A DNA stretch of 16,041 bases. Source: Campylobacteraceae bacterium (GTDB taxonomy: Bacteria > Campylobacterota > Campylobacteria > Campylobacterales > Sulfurovaceae). The stretch's first letter is position 1, and each line of letters starts with the position of its first letter. Under the pieces are notes generated by a model, which saw only the letters and a list, made by a program, of their open reading frames with translations, was not told the DNA's origin and did no database searches. The DNA is taken from the NCBI GenBank assembly GCA_027022775.1, contig JALVXO010000045.1:1-16041 (forward strand). Direction: 5' to 3'. The translations under genes were made by a program, and so were the position numbers. Below, piece after piece: positions 6,563-14,789 of this stretch.

Positions 6563-7102
6563 TTAATACCATTCGCTTCTGTTTTGCAAAGCGTTAACGC
6601 TCTCTCTTACCCACCAGTCGCCAGCTTCGTTTAATGAATCAAAAAGCATGCCGTCGCCAAAATATGAAGGTATAAAAAGAAATTTATTATTGACATTTAA
6701 AATAATCTGCGAAATTGAACCGTTTTTATAGTGCCTTAAACGGAGGCAGACTTTTTTGTCTTTATATCTTCCAAGGTCAATTTTTTGCGGGTTGTTATTT
6801 TTATCCAGAGTGTATTCTGCATTAATTTTTAAAGAGAGCGGCAAAGAGTAATCTCTTATTCCAGATGGTGTAAAATAGTAACAATCACTGCATCTCTCAT
6901 TTGATTTTATGCAGACAAGTTCACCATTTCCAGGGAGATTTCTTTGAAGATATGAGGGCAAATTTGTAACATTAACCTCTTCTTTTGCCGCAGTGACGGG
7001 TGTCGGTGTGGCAAAAACAAAATATGCAAAGAGGGAAACAAGCAAAATTGCCAAAAGGAGTTCTATTAAAGTGAACCCCTTTTTAATTTTAATATTTTTC
7101 AA
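6563..7102 (-). CDS. Cysteine-rich minor pseudopilin of type II secretion
   Basis: A 179-residue prepilin-like protein with a short basic leader and prepilin peptidase site KKG/FTLIELL (cleavage between Gly9 and Phe10, Glu at mature +5), followed by the hydrophobic N-terminal helix (to about 31). The globular part has four cysteines, at 64, 71, 74 and 119, including a CSDC pair, which is unusual in pseudopilins. By position after gspG it would be GspH-like, but GspI cannot be excluded. The start is TTG, chosen because AAAAGGG lies about 6 bases upstream and no ATG precedes the leader. It is 43 bases downstream of gspG and should be in the same transcript. Its role would be at the tip of the pseudopilus in the inner membrane and periplasm. 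Confidence 0.83.
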   Translation of the reverse strand: MKNIKIKKGFTLIELLLAILLVSLFAYFVFATPTPVTAAKEEVNVTNLPSYLQRNLPGNGELVCIKSNERCSDCYYFTPSGIRDYSLPLSLKINAEYTLDKNNNPQKIDLGRYKDKKVCLRLRHYKNGSISQIILNVNNKFLFIPSYFGDGMLFDSLNEAGDWWVRESVNALQNRSEWY

Positions 7103-7145
7103 TATATCCCTTTTGAACCTTTTTTAAAGTTTAGTGAACAGTTGT

Positions 7146-7592
7146 TTATTTATTGCATTGAGAGTAATGTATATCGGCGTTATCGCCGCTTCCGCCCTCT
7201 TTTCTGTCTGGTCCGAAACTTATCAAATCAAAGCCGCTGTCGGTTTTAATATATTGAATCGGCTGCCCCCAGGAGTCTTTTGGAACCCTTTTTATGTACG
7301 GTTTGCTTGAGTATGCAGGGTATTTGTCCGGGTCAGGGTTTTTAACCAGAGCCTCAAGCCCCTCTTCGGTATCGGGATACATTCCGTTATCCATTTTAAA
7401 CATATCAAGCGCATTGGCAACAGACCCCATTTGCGAGCATACCAAATCTCTTTTTGCTTTATCGCTTGCACCGATAATGTTAGGTACAACAAATGCAGCC
7501 AACAGTCCTAAAATTAAGATAACAACCAGTAATTCCAAAAGTGTAAAGCCCTTTTTTACTCTTTTTTGAGCTTTTTTTTCAAAGTAAGCCAT
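7146..7592 (-). CDS. gspG: Major pseudopilin GspG
   Basis: A 148-residue major pseudopilin that polymerises into the periplasmic pseudopilus. The prepilin site is KKG/FTLLELL (Gly15/Phe16, mature Glu5 = Glu20), then the hydrophobic helix to about 38. The C-terminal half matches the T2SSG domain: DNGMYPDTEEGLEALVKNP, VPKDSWGQPIQY, and FDLISFGPDRKEGGSGDNADI, which carries the calcium-binding loop. Cys52 and Cys146 are extra and could form a disulfide. The ATG has AAAGGA 8 bases upstream. It is the first gene of the leftward transcript and is divergent from the rest of the secretion operon. Length and motifs are standard for the family. Confidence 0.95.
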   Translation of the reverse strand: MAYFEKKAQKRVKKGFTLLELLVVILILGLLAAFVVPNIIGASDKAKRDLVCSQMGSVANALDMFKMDNGMYPDTEEGLEALVKNPDPDKYPAYSSKPYIKRVPKDSWGQPIQYIKTDSGFDLISFGPDRKEGGSGDNADIHYSQCNK

Positions 7593-7717
7593 AATTTTAT
7601 CCTTTTTAAAGTTTTGCTATTATAATATTATTTCATATAAACTTTTTTACTACCATATTTTAGCAAATATCTGTGTAGTAAAAATGTGAGGTAATTTTAC
7701 TTGAAAAGAGCTTGAAA
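7593..7717. promoter_or_regulatory. Divergent promoter region between gspG and the main gsp operon
   Basis: A 125-base, strongly AT-rich gap that must drive both halves of the secretion locus. A perfect TATAAT lies on the plus strand at 7621-7626, giving a leader of about 85 bases for the rightward operon. AT-rich TATTAT-like sequences on the minus strand could serve gspG, but no clear -35 exists on either strand. The inverted repeat at 7644-7684 occupies the centre. Confidence 0.55.
7644..7684. repeat. Nested inverted repeat in the gsp divergent promoter region
   Basis: Outer arms TTTTTACTAC (7644-7653) and GTAGTAAAAA (7675-7684) are perfect 10-bp complements. Inside them ATATTT (7655-7660) and AAATAT (7665-7670) pair around a TAGC loop. 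The two stems are separated by one base on the left and four on the right. It could be the operator of a dimeric regulator controlling both directions, or a hairpin in the leader RNA of the rightward operon. Confidence 0.7.
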
Positions 7718-8608
7718 ATGGTTAAAATGAGACCGGCAATTACACTATTTATCACATTAGCTGTTATTGTTGCCATGCTGGCTCTTGTAGGTGTAACTTT
7801 TGGTTACTTAAACAGAGCAAGGGCAAAAGCGCAGGATAAATCGGCGCTTATAGAAGCCAATTTGATATATGCCGATGTCTCAAACATTGTTAACAAGTTC
7901 ATAGGCAAAAAACCCTCAACAGGCACTTTAAAAAGTATATACAATACGCCGATTTCGATACAGGAGCGCAAAGGCCCTTTTAACCTGCTTGCTGCGTGTG
8001 CCCCTTTAAGAGCCGCAATTCCGGTTGCCTGGCTAAAGGAAGGCTCTGGCATTAAAACCCAAAGAAGATACAGCATTGCAAGCGCAATTTTAGACGAAAT
8101 CGGGGTACAAAACAGGTTAAAAGATACCGAAGAGTTAAAAAGCATGCTCTCAAAAGCGCTGGAGAGCGGCTACTCTTATGAGTTTGGAGAGAGCGGCAGG
8201 CTTAAAAGGGACAGAGGCTATTTTGGCAAAGAAGAGTTTTATAAAGTGTTAAACAGTTACTTTTTAAAAACCGGCGATAAAAAGGTTTTTAAAGTAAACT
8301 GGGAGAGATATTTCAGCTTTGGGGAAAATTACAGCCAGATAGATGGAGATTTTTTAAGTTCTAAACTGGTTTCTGCTATTTTTGGCATAGATGAGCAGAT
8401 TGTAAATGAAGATTTTAAAAGCGGAAATTTAAGAAAATTCTTAATGGATAACGGTGCGGATATGGATATTTACAATTCTGAAATATTTGCCAAAAAAGCT
8501 GTGGCCGCAATGGAGTGCAGTGCGACTTACAGTTTTGGCAAAGGGAGTTATTCGCTTAAATTTGATTATATCAATGGAAAGGTAGAGGGCTTTGATGTTC
8601 AGCAGTAA
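7718..8608 (+). CDS. gspK: GspK-like minor pseudopilin
   Basis: A 296-residue protein with a pseudopilin-type N-terminus, KMRPAITLFITLAVIVAMLA, and no Glu at mature +5, as in GspK. At about 300 residues it is far longer than other pseudopilins, again GspK-like. The globular part contains an aromatic segment WERYFSFGENY followed by an all-helical FLSSKLVSAIFGIDEQIV region. A Pro sits where the Gly before the cleavage site is expected, so processing is uncertain. The ATG at 7718 is preferred over the TTG at 7712 because AGAG lies 8 bases upstream. It is the first gene of the rightward operon and overlaps the GspL-like gene by 14 bases. GspK caps the pseudopilus with GspI and GspJ. The assignment rests on position, length and the N-terminus. 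Confidence 0.68.
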   Translation: MVKMRPAITLFITLAVIVAMLALVGVTFGYLNRARAKAQDKSALIEANLIYADVSNIVNKFIGKKPSTGTLKSIYNTPISIQERKGPFNLLAACAPLRAAIPVAWLKEGSGIKTQRRYSIASAILDEIGVQNRLKDTEELKSMLSKALESGYSYEFGESGRLKRDRGYFGKEEFYKVLNSYFLKTGDKKVFKVNWERYFSFGENYSQIDGDFLSSKLVSAIFGIDEQIVNEDFKSGNLRKFLMDNGADMDIYNSEIFAKKAVAAMECSATYSFGKGSYSLKFDYINGKVEGFDVQQ

Positions 8609-9526
8609 TGGTGTTTTGCTTCTTTTGCACAGAGGCTTAAAAGATGTAAAAAAGGCGAACAGATACGATTTGGTGCTGTCGCCTCAATTTTATATTGTTA
8701 AAAAAGAGCAGGTACCTGTAAAATACTCTTTTCAGGCAAAAAAACTTGCCCCATCTATTCTGGAAGATATGCTTCCTACAGAGCGCGGGTATGAGTTTGC
8801 AGTGGAAAAAGATGGAGACGGCTGGCTCTTTTATGCCTATTTGCCGCGGGAGATAGAGCACTTTTTAATAAATGAGTGCGGCATAGAAGCGCATAAAATA
8901 GGCAAAATATATTTTGCAGACCAGTTAAAGCCGGTTTTAAAAAAGCTGCCAATAGGTATAGACAGATACAGCGCCCTGGCTTTAGTGGACGGTTTTGCTA
9001 CAATTGTTCCAAGAAGTATGCTAGAGGGAAAAAAGTTTGCCAAATTTACAGAGAAGTTAAGACCGAAAAAAGGGATAAAATTTAAGCCGACTTCTGTCCA
9101 GACAAAAAGCGAAAGCATAGATAAGAGTTCGGTTATTTTAACAGTTTTGCTTGTTATTTTTGGAATGCTATTTATTTTAGAGGGGTATGGATATAAAAAA
9201 GCTTTGCAAAAAGAGCAGGATTTAATGGCAGAAGCGGTATCCAATCCGCAGCTTCAGAGCAAGCTGGCAAGAGATTCGATAAAAAAGAAATACCAAAAAA
9301 TAGAAAAGGAGCAAAGGGGTATAAGAGAAGCTTTGAATAAATTAAGCAAATTAAGCAGCGGAGACTCTGTGCTGGAGAAGCTGGAACTAAAAGAGGGCAC
9401 AATTAAAGCAAAATTTGGCGTAAAGAAAAAAGCGTTTAAAAAAGTTAGGGATTTGGCTTCTTCGCTAAAAGGGTTTAAAGTTATTACGCAAGGGTTTAAT
9501 GTAATTTTGGAAGGAGCCGTAAAATG
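8595..9526 (+). CDS. gspL: GspL-like inner-membrane platform protein
   Basis: A 310-residue single-span protein: cytoplasmic domain about 1-175, membrane span about 179-198 (SVILTVLLVIFGMLFILEGY), then a coiled-coil-prone, Lys/Glu-rich periplasmic segment and a small alpha/beta domain ending GFKVITQGFNVILEGAVK. This layout is GspL, which links the GspE motor to GspM and the pseudopilus. The cytoplasmic part is short compared with enterobacterial GspL and looks like a reduced actin-like fold. The ATG at 8595 is chosen because AGAGGG lies 5 bases upstream. It overlaps the GspK-like gene and shares ATGA with the GspM-like gene. Sequence identity to known GspL is low by eye, so the call relies strongly on architecture and gene order. 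Confidence 0.7.
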
Positions 9527-9919
9527 AGATTAAACAGAAATTTGCTTATATTGCTGGGAATTTTGTTTGTAATAGGCTCTGTTTTTTTCGATTATAAACA
9601 GAAAAGAGATTTTAATCAGAATATATCGCAGCTGCAAAGTGAGCAGAAAGAGATTGAGAGTGTGGCAAAACTTCAAAAAATGTGGCTTGCTAAAGGAATG
9701 ATAAAAAAAATAAATAAAATAGCAAATTCGGTTTCTGCCTCTAAAAAGGTTAACAGCACAGTTAAACGCAGCAAAGCCAAGCTGAAATTTAAAAATTTAA
9801 CTTACAGCGAATTAAACAGGGTTTTAAGCAAACTGGCTTCGCTGCCGGTAAGGTTTAACTATTTAAATATACAAAAAGAAAAAAATAACTATTTAATGGA
9901 GTGCTCATGCGTGTGGTAA
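9524..9919 (+). CDS. gspM: GspM-like inner-membrane platform protein
   Basis: A 131-residue protein with a short basic cytoplasmic N-terminus, one membrane span (7-24, LLILLGILFVIGSVFFDY), a Gln/Glu/Lys coiled-coil stretch (about 26-60) and a small domain (about 88-131, LTYSELNRVLSKLASLPVRF) that resembles the ferredoxin-like fold of GspM and PilO. GspM pairs with GspL in the inner-membrane platform. The ATG overlaps the gspL stop as ATGA, and the gene overlaps the next one by 13 bases. It is slightly shorter than the usual 160 residues. The family call rests on topology, the domain pattern and its place directly after the GspL-like gene. Confidence 0.68.
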   Translation: MRLNRNLLILLGILFVIGSVFFDYKQKRDFNQNISQLQSEQKEIESVAKLQKMWLAKGMIKKINKIANSVSASKKVNSTVKRSKAKLKFKNLTYSELNRVLSKLASLPVRFNYLNIQKEKNNYLMECSCVW

Positions 9920-10422
9920 GAGATATTTTGCTGTTTTTAGCGGCACTCTATGCAGGCTTTATACTGTTTATGCCAAAACTTCAAGGGTATTATTATCTTG
10001 AGAAGTTTTTAAACCAAAAGGGTGTGGTAATTGGCAATGAAGAGTTTAAAGAGAGGGTTGCATCGCTTGAGATAATGCATCCGGTAATCTATTTTCAGGG
10101 GCAGGATTTAGCAAGGGTTTCTAAAGTTAAAGTAACGCCTCTGCTTTTTGTAAACAGTTTAGAAGCTGACAGCCTGGAGTTTTTAAATATTGCAAAACAG
10201 TTTTTAAATGTGGATATCGCTTCTCTTAAGGCAAAAGAGACTATATTAAAACCTTTTATTATAAAAATAGATGCACAAGGGAGCTTTGGCAAAGCAAAAG
10301 GGGAGGTGGATTTAAAAAACAGAAAAATCCATATTGATATCATCGAAGAAAAAAATATTAAACCGATAAAAAGGTTCTTAAAAAAGGGCAAGAAAGGTTG
10401 GTATTATGAGTCAAAATTCTAA
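9907..10422 (+). CDS. gspN: GspN-like secretion accessory protein
   Basis: A 171-residue protein with one N-terminal membrane span (about 6-24) and a beta-rich, probably periplasmic domain (IKIDAQGSFGKAKGEVDLKNR, about 117-137) of AsmA/LptC-like character. GspN proteins are optional T2SS members with this topology but are usually nearer 250 residues, so this is a short or diverged form. The ATG at 9907 is preferred to the GTG at 9901 because GGAG lies 5 bases upstream. It sits between the GspM-like gene and gspC and overlaps both (13 and 17 bases). An unrelated lineage-specific platform subunit is the alternative. Confidence 0.55.
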   Translation: MRVVRDILLFLAALYAGFILFMPKLQGYYYLEKFLNQKGVVIGNEEFKERVASLEIMHPVIYFQGQDLARVSKVKVTPLLFVNSLEADSLEFLNIAKQFLNVDIASLKAKETILKPFIIKIDAQGSFGKAKGEVDLKNRKIHIDIIEEKNIKPIKRFLKKGKKGWYYESKF

Positions 10423-11275
10423 CAGAAAAGCTCTGGGGTGGGCAATTGCCCTTCTGCTTGGTTTAATTGTAACAAAAGCGTTCTGGGTTGCGCTGGAAAA
10501 TTTCAAACTGCCTCACAGAGGTGTAGACAACCAAAGAGGAGACAGTTTAAAACCTCTTTATTACCATTATAAACTGGCTAAAAAAGAGATTAAAGAGGTT
10601 AAGGTTTCAAAAGGGGGCAAAAGCCAAAAAGGAAAAAACAGGCCAAAACCGAAACCTAAACTTCAAAAGATTACAAAATTTATTTTAAAAGGTATTTACA
10701 ATTCAAAAGATAAAAAGGTTATATTGGTTGAGTATATGGGCAAAAGTTACGCTTTAAGTTTAGGAGAAGAGATAGAAGGGTACAAATTTAGCGACCTTTA
10801 TCCAACTTATGCAGTTTTTACAAAAGATGGCAAAGAGTACAAACTGGAGCTTTTTAAAGAGAAAAAAGAGAGCCAAAGCAGCTCTTCTTCTAAACCTAAT
10901 GTTTTAACAACAATACCAAAAACCGCGGCTAAATCTAATAAAATAGAGAGAGAAGGGGATACAACTTATATTCCAAAAGCCCTTTTTAACAAATACCGCA
11001 CAAATATAAATGAGATTCAAAAAAATATCGGGGTTGTTCCCAATATGGAAGGAGGCAAATTAAATGGATTTAAAATCAGTTATGTCAAAAAAGGCAGCGA
11101 CTTTGACAAACTGGGGGTAAAAAGAGGAGATATTATTCTTTCAATAAATGGCGAACCGTTAAATAACTTTAAAGTTCCTATAGAGTTTTTTAACAATTTA
11201 GACTCTATTACAGCGGCAACCATTACAGTAAAAAGAGGAAACGAAATTAAGGAGTTAGAGTATGAAATTCGTTAA
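10406..11275 (+). CDS. gspC: GspC: inner-membrane to secretin connector with PDZ domain
   Basis: A 289-residue bitopic protein. It has a membrane span at about 10-30, a Lys/Pro-rich linker (70-88, KGKNRPKPKPKLQK), an HR domain (about 91-150, FILKGIYNSKDKKVILVEY ... SYALSLGEEIEGY), a Ser-rich linker (155-165), and a C-terminal PDZ domain (about 208-289, GFKISYVKKGSDFDKLGVKRGDIILSINGEPL). GspC links the inner-membrane platform to the periplasmic N0 domain of the secretin and helps recognise substrates; the HR-PDZ order is diagnostic. It overlaps the upstream gene by 17 bases and gspD by 14, so C and D are probably made together. The HR domain is intact and length is normal. Confidence 0.9.
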   Translation: MSQNSNRKALGWAIALLLGLIVTKAFWVALENFKLPHRGVDNQRGDSLKPLYYHYKLAKKEIKEVKVSKGGKSQKGKNRPKPKPKLQKITKFILKGIYNSKDKKVILVEYMGKSYALSLGEEIEGYKFSDLYPTYAVFTKDGKEYKLELFKEKKESQSSSSSKPNVLTTIPKTAAKSNKIEREGDTTYIPKALFNKYRTNINEIQKNIGVVPNMEGGKLNGFKISYVKKGSDFDKLGVKRGDIILSINGEPLNNFKVPIEFFNNLDSITAATITVKRGNEIKELEYEIR

Positions 11276-13265
11276 TTTAATATCAAAAGTTTTGGCAGCG
11301 GCGCTTATTTACAGCTCTGCGGCGGCGGAAGAGATGATAGATGTTAATTTTAAAAATATGAACCTGAATGAGTTTGTTAAATATATAGGCAAAATCACCG
11401 GTAAAAATGTGCTTATAAACGGGCAGTTAAACGGAAAGGTTGATTTTGTCTCTACTAAAAAGATAAAGAAAAGTTCACTTTTTTCATTGGCAAACTCAAT
11501 TTTGGGCAGCAAAGGGTATGCGCTTGTTGACCATGGAGATTTTTTAGAGGTGGTAAAAGCGTCAGAAGCTGCCGGAAGCGGATTGCAGGTTAGCAAAGAT
11601 GTATCGGGCAATTTAATGAAAACTGTTCTTTTCCCTCTAAAGTACTCTAATGCTGCAGTTATCCGCGCGAAAATAAAACCTCTTCTCCATAAGAATGCAA
11701 AAGTAATTTCATTTAAAGCTAACAATATGCTGGCAGTTACCGCTTACCCTAAAACACTGCGTGCTGTTAAAAAACTGATAGAATCTATTGAAGCGAGCGG
11801 ACGCCGCGGTACAACCATTATAAGACTTAAAAATGCCGCCGTAAAAGATATTTACCAAAATGTTGTAAATATGTCCAAGCTTCTTTTTCCTCAAACTATT
11901 CAGAGCGAAAGAGTAGGAGTATTAAAAGATGATGCCGCAAATACAATTATTTTGGTAGGTAAAAAGACAAATGTTGATAAACTTTTAAAATATGTTCAGA
12001 AACTGGATGTAAAAGGTGAATCTATAGAGCAGAAAATGTATGTGATTCCTCTTAAAAATTCCAATGTTGAGGATATGGAAAAAATTATGTCTAAACTTGT
12101 GGCGCAAATGAACAATATGCCAATATCCAATCCTGTAAAAGCTGCTGCAGCTAAAAAGCAAAAAGCCAGCAAAGCGATGGTTGTTGCAGATAAAGAGAGA
12201 AATGCGCTGATTGTTTTGGCTACGCCTGACCAGATAAAAAATATACGTGCGGTTATTAAAAGAATCGATGTTGCAAAACCGCAAGTTTATGTAAAAGCCA
12301 GAATTGTAGAGATAAATGTTGGAAAAGCCAGAAATGTCGGGCTTAAATACGGTTTTGAAGGGGGTAAAATTACCTCTAAAGGATTATTTAGTTTAGCGGG
12401 CAATATGGGAGCGCCTACTTTAATGGTCAGCAGAAGCCTGCTTGGCTTTTTAAGCACAGAGAGTACCGATGAAAACGGCAATACGGTTACTTCTAACAAG
12501 TTCAGCTTTGCCAATAATATTAAAGAACTTTTTGCACTGGGAATTAAAATGGATTTGTTGCAGCAAAATGGAGCGGCACACACATTAAGCGAGCCTTCAA
12601 TTCTTTGTTCTAACAACCAGGAGGCAGAAATTTATGTAGGTGAGACCCGCTCTATTTTGGTAAGCTCATCTGTGGGGGATACAAAAGATGCGGTTGTCAG
12701 AAATAAATATAGCCGCGAAGATATCGGTATTTCATTAAAAGTGAAACCAAGACTTTCAAGCAACTCAAAAGTTGCCCTGCAGGTGGAAGCAACCATAGAA
12801 GATATTGTTCCGGGTTCAGGCGCATCAAGCGACAGACCGACAACAACAAAAAGAAAAGTTACAACAAATGCGATTGTGGATAACGGGCAGACTGTAATTC
12901 TGGGCGGTTTAATGAAAAGCAGCGGCGGTAAAACTGTAACAAGAATACCTGTTTTAGGAGAAATTCCGGTTTTAGGAGCTCTGTTTACTTCTACAACTTA
13001 TTCGCAGAGCAAAATAAATGTTGTTGTCTATTTAACCCCTTATATTGTTAGAAAAAGCAGCGATTTGACAAAATTAAGAGAGTTTTTAGATGAGTTGAAT
13101 AATATTCAGGCAAAATATAGCAGATATATCCGCCAAAGATTGGCAGAAAATGCGGGGATAGATGAATATACACCGCCTAGCAGCAAATTTTCAGCGCCGG
13201 TAAGTTCTGCTCCTAAAAGTGCAGGCAGCCGCGATCCGTTAGAGATTTTAAGAGACAGACCGTAA
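11262..13265 (+). CDS. gspD: GspD outer-membrane secretin
   Basis: A 667-residue secretin that forms the outer-membrane channel. It has a signal peptide cleaved near Ala22. The N0 domain is at about 26-95 (IDVNFKNMNLNEFVKYIGKI) and three ring domains follow at about 120-185, 190-255 and 263-340. The secretin core starts near 345 (KPQVYVKARIVEINVG). It includes the conserved gate/barrel segments RPTTTKRKVTTNAIVDNG, VILGGL, TRIPVLGEIPVLGALF and VVVYLTPYIV (to about 595). The last 70 residues are Ser/Pro-rich and end with a short helix; they might be a pilotin-binding S-domain, but no pilotin is seen here. A strong AAGGAG site lies 6-7 bases before the ATG. Length and domain order are typical of T2SS secretins. 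Confidence 0.96.
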   Translation: MKFVNLISKVLAAALIYSSAAAEEMIDVNFKNMNLNEFVKYIGKITGKNVLINGQLNGKVDFVSTKKIKKSSLFSLANSILGSKGYALVDHGDFLEVVKASEAAGSGLQVSKDVSGNLMKTVLFPLKYSNAAVIRAKIKPLLHKNAKVISFKANNMLAVTAYPKTLRAVKKLIESIEASGRRGTTIIRLKNAAVKDIYQNVVNMSKLLFPQTIQSERVGVLKDDAANTIILVGKKTNVDKLLKYVQKLDVKGESIEQKMYVIPLKNSNVEDMEKIMSKLVAQMNNMPISNPVKAAAAKKQKASKAMVVADKERNALIVLATPDQIKNIRAVIKRIDVAKPQVYVKARIVEINVGKARNVGLKYGFEGGKITSKGLFSLAGNMGAPTLMVSRSLLGFLSTESTDENGNTVTSNKFSFANNIKELFALGIKMDLLQQNGAAHTLSEPSILCSNNQEAEIYVGETRSILVSSSVGDTKDAVVRNKYSREDIGISLKVKPRLSSNSKVALQVEATIEDIVPGSGASSDRPTTTKRKVTTNAIVDNGQTVILGGLMKSSGGKTVTRIPVLGEIPVLGALFTSTTYSQSKINVVVYLTPYIVRKSSDLTKLREFLDELNNIQAKYSRYIRQRLAENAGIDEYTPPSSKFSAPVSSAPKSAGSRDPLEILRDRP

Positions 13266-13274
13266 AGGAGCAAA

Positions 13275-14789
13275 ATGCAGATACCAATATTAGAGCATGT
13301 AAATTTAGAGCCGCTTGTTGAAGATGGAATAGATTACCGCCAGGCAATTAAACACGGATTGCTTTTTGCCACAATAGGCAAAGAGAAAATTGCAGTAGTT
13401 TCTAAAGAGAAACTATCCAGCGCTCTTAACCACAAAGCGCGCATAGGGAACGATTATAAAATTTACATGCTTGATGATGAGAGTTATGAAAGGCTGCATA
13501 ACAAATTTTTAGAGATACAGACAAGCAGCGAATTTGAGCAGATGCAAAGCGATGCTTCAGAAGAGTTAATAGAAGCAGAAAGCGAACTGCTTGAATTTAT
13601 TCAAAACTCTCAAAACCTTTTAAGCAGCGAAGAGTCGGCTCCTATTATTAAATTGGTAAATTCTCTCTTTTTCCAGGCAATTAAGAAAGGCGCCAGCGAT
13701 ATCCATATTGAGATACATGAGCGCAGAGGAGAGGTGCGCTTTAGGGTTGATGGAGCGCTTAAAAAACATTTGGATTTAGATAAGAGTGTAGTTAACTTGG
13801 TTATAAACCGTATTAAAGTAATTTCCAATTTGGATATTTCCGAAAAGAGAATTCCGCAAGATGGGAGAACACAAGTTAGTATTTCTGGAAAAACACTTGA
13901 TGTAAGGGTTTCGGTGCTTCCTACATATTACGGCGAGCGGGTTGTAATGCGTATTTTAATGCAGAGCGAGAGCATCCCTACACTTGAAGAGCTTGGCTTT
14001 GCAGAAGATACAACAAAAGCTTTTTATAAACTTTTAAACCACTCTCACGGTATGATTTTGGTAACAGGACCTACTGGTTCTGGTAAATCTACGACACTGC
14101 ACTCATTTTTGCAGCACATAGCTTCCCCGGATAAAAATATTATTACTGTAGAGGATCCGGTAGAGTATAATGCAGACCATGTTAATCAGATTCAGGTAAA
14201 TGAAAAGGTCGGGCTTACATTTGCTGCAGGGCTGCGCTCTATTTTGCGCCAGGACCCTGATGTTGTAATGGTGGGTGAGATTAGGGACCAAGAGACAGCC
14301 CAAATTGCCATACAGGCTGCGCTTACAGGACACTTGCTTCTTTCAACCCTGCACACTAACGATGCTACATCATCTCTTACGCGTTTGATGGATATGGGAA
14401 TAGAAGATTACCTTTTAAGCTCTACACTTATTGGTGTTTTGGCTCAAAGATTGGTGCGCAAACTTTGCGAACACTGCAAAGTGCCAACAATGCTGCCAGA
14501 TAGCGTAATGGAAGAGTTAAAATTGAATAAAAATGCAATTTATTACAAAGCTACAGGGTGTCGAAAGTGCGACTTTAGAGGTTACAGCGGCAGACAGGCT
14601 GTAGGAGAGCTCTTTATTATGAGCGATGAGGTAAAAGAGATGATAAAAAGAGGTTTAAATGACCATGAAATCCGTGAAGTGATGAAAAAGCAGGGGATGA
14701 AAACAATTTCAGATAAACTTAAAGATATGATGGAAAGAGGGCTTACAAGTTATGAAGAGGCTATCAGGGTCGGTATTATGGATGGCTAA
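13275..14789 (+). CDS. gspE: GspE secretion ATPase
   Basis: A 504-residue hexameric motor ATPase. After an N-terminal GspL-binding region come the N2E-type domain (about 120-230) and the ATPase core: Walker A GPTGSGKST (265-273), Asp box ITVEDPVE (290-297), Walker B VVMVGEIRD (330-338, Glu335 catalytic) and His box LLLSTLHTND (354-363). The tetracysteine zinc site is complete: CEHC (398-401) and CRKC (429-432). The N1E domain seems short. An AAGGAG site lies 4 bases before the ATG, 9 bases after gspD. GspE powers pseudopilus assembly from the cytoplasm through GspL. GspF, the usual next gene and its membrane partner, is missing at this locus. PilB/GspE confusion is ruled out by its place within gspC-D-E. 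Confidence 0.96.
   Translation: MQIPILEHVNLEPLVEDGIDYRQAIKHGLLFATIGKEKIAVVSKEKLSSALNHKARIGNDYKIYMLDDESYERLHNKFLEIQTSSEFEQMQSDASEELIEAESELLEFIQNSQNLLSSEESAPIIKLVNSLFFQAIKKGASDIHIEIHERRGEVRFRVDGALKKHLDLDKSVVNLVINRIKVISNLDISEKRIPQDGRTQVSISGKTLDVRVSVLPTYYGERVVMRILMQSESIPTLEELGFAEDTTKAFYKLLNHSHGMILVTGPTGSGKSTTLHSFLQHIASPDKNIITVEDPVEYNADHVNQIQVNEKVGLTFAAGLRSILRQDPDVVMVGEIRDQETAQIAIQAALTGHLLLSTLHTNDATSSLTRLMDMGIEDYLLSSTLIGVLAQRLVRKLCEHCKVPTMLPDSVMEELKLNKNAIYYKATGCRKCDFRGYSGRQAVGELFIMSDEVKEMIKRGLNDHEIREVMKKQGMKTISDKLKDMMERGLTSYEEAIRVGIMDG

Noticed and set aside
11309..11725. Several minus-strand open frames inside gspD and gspE.
   Set aside because: They are out-of-frame mirrors of strongly supported genes without start signals or domains.
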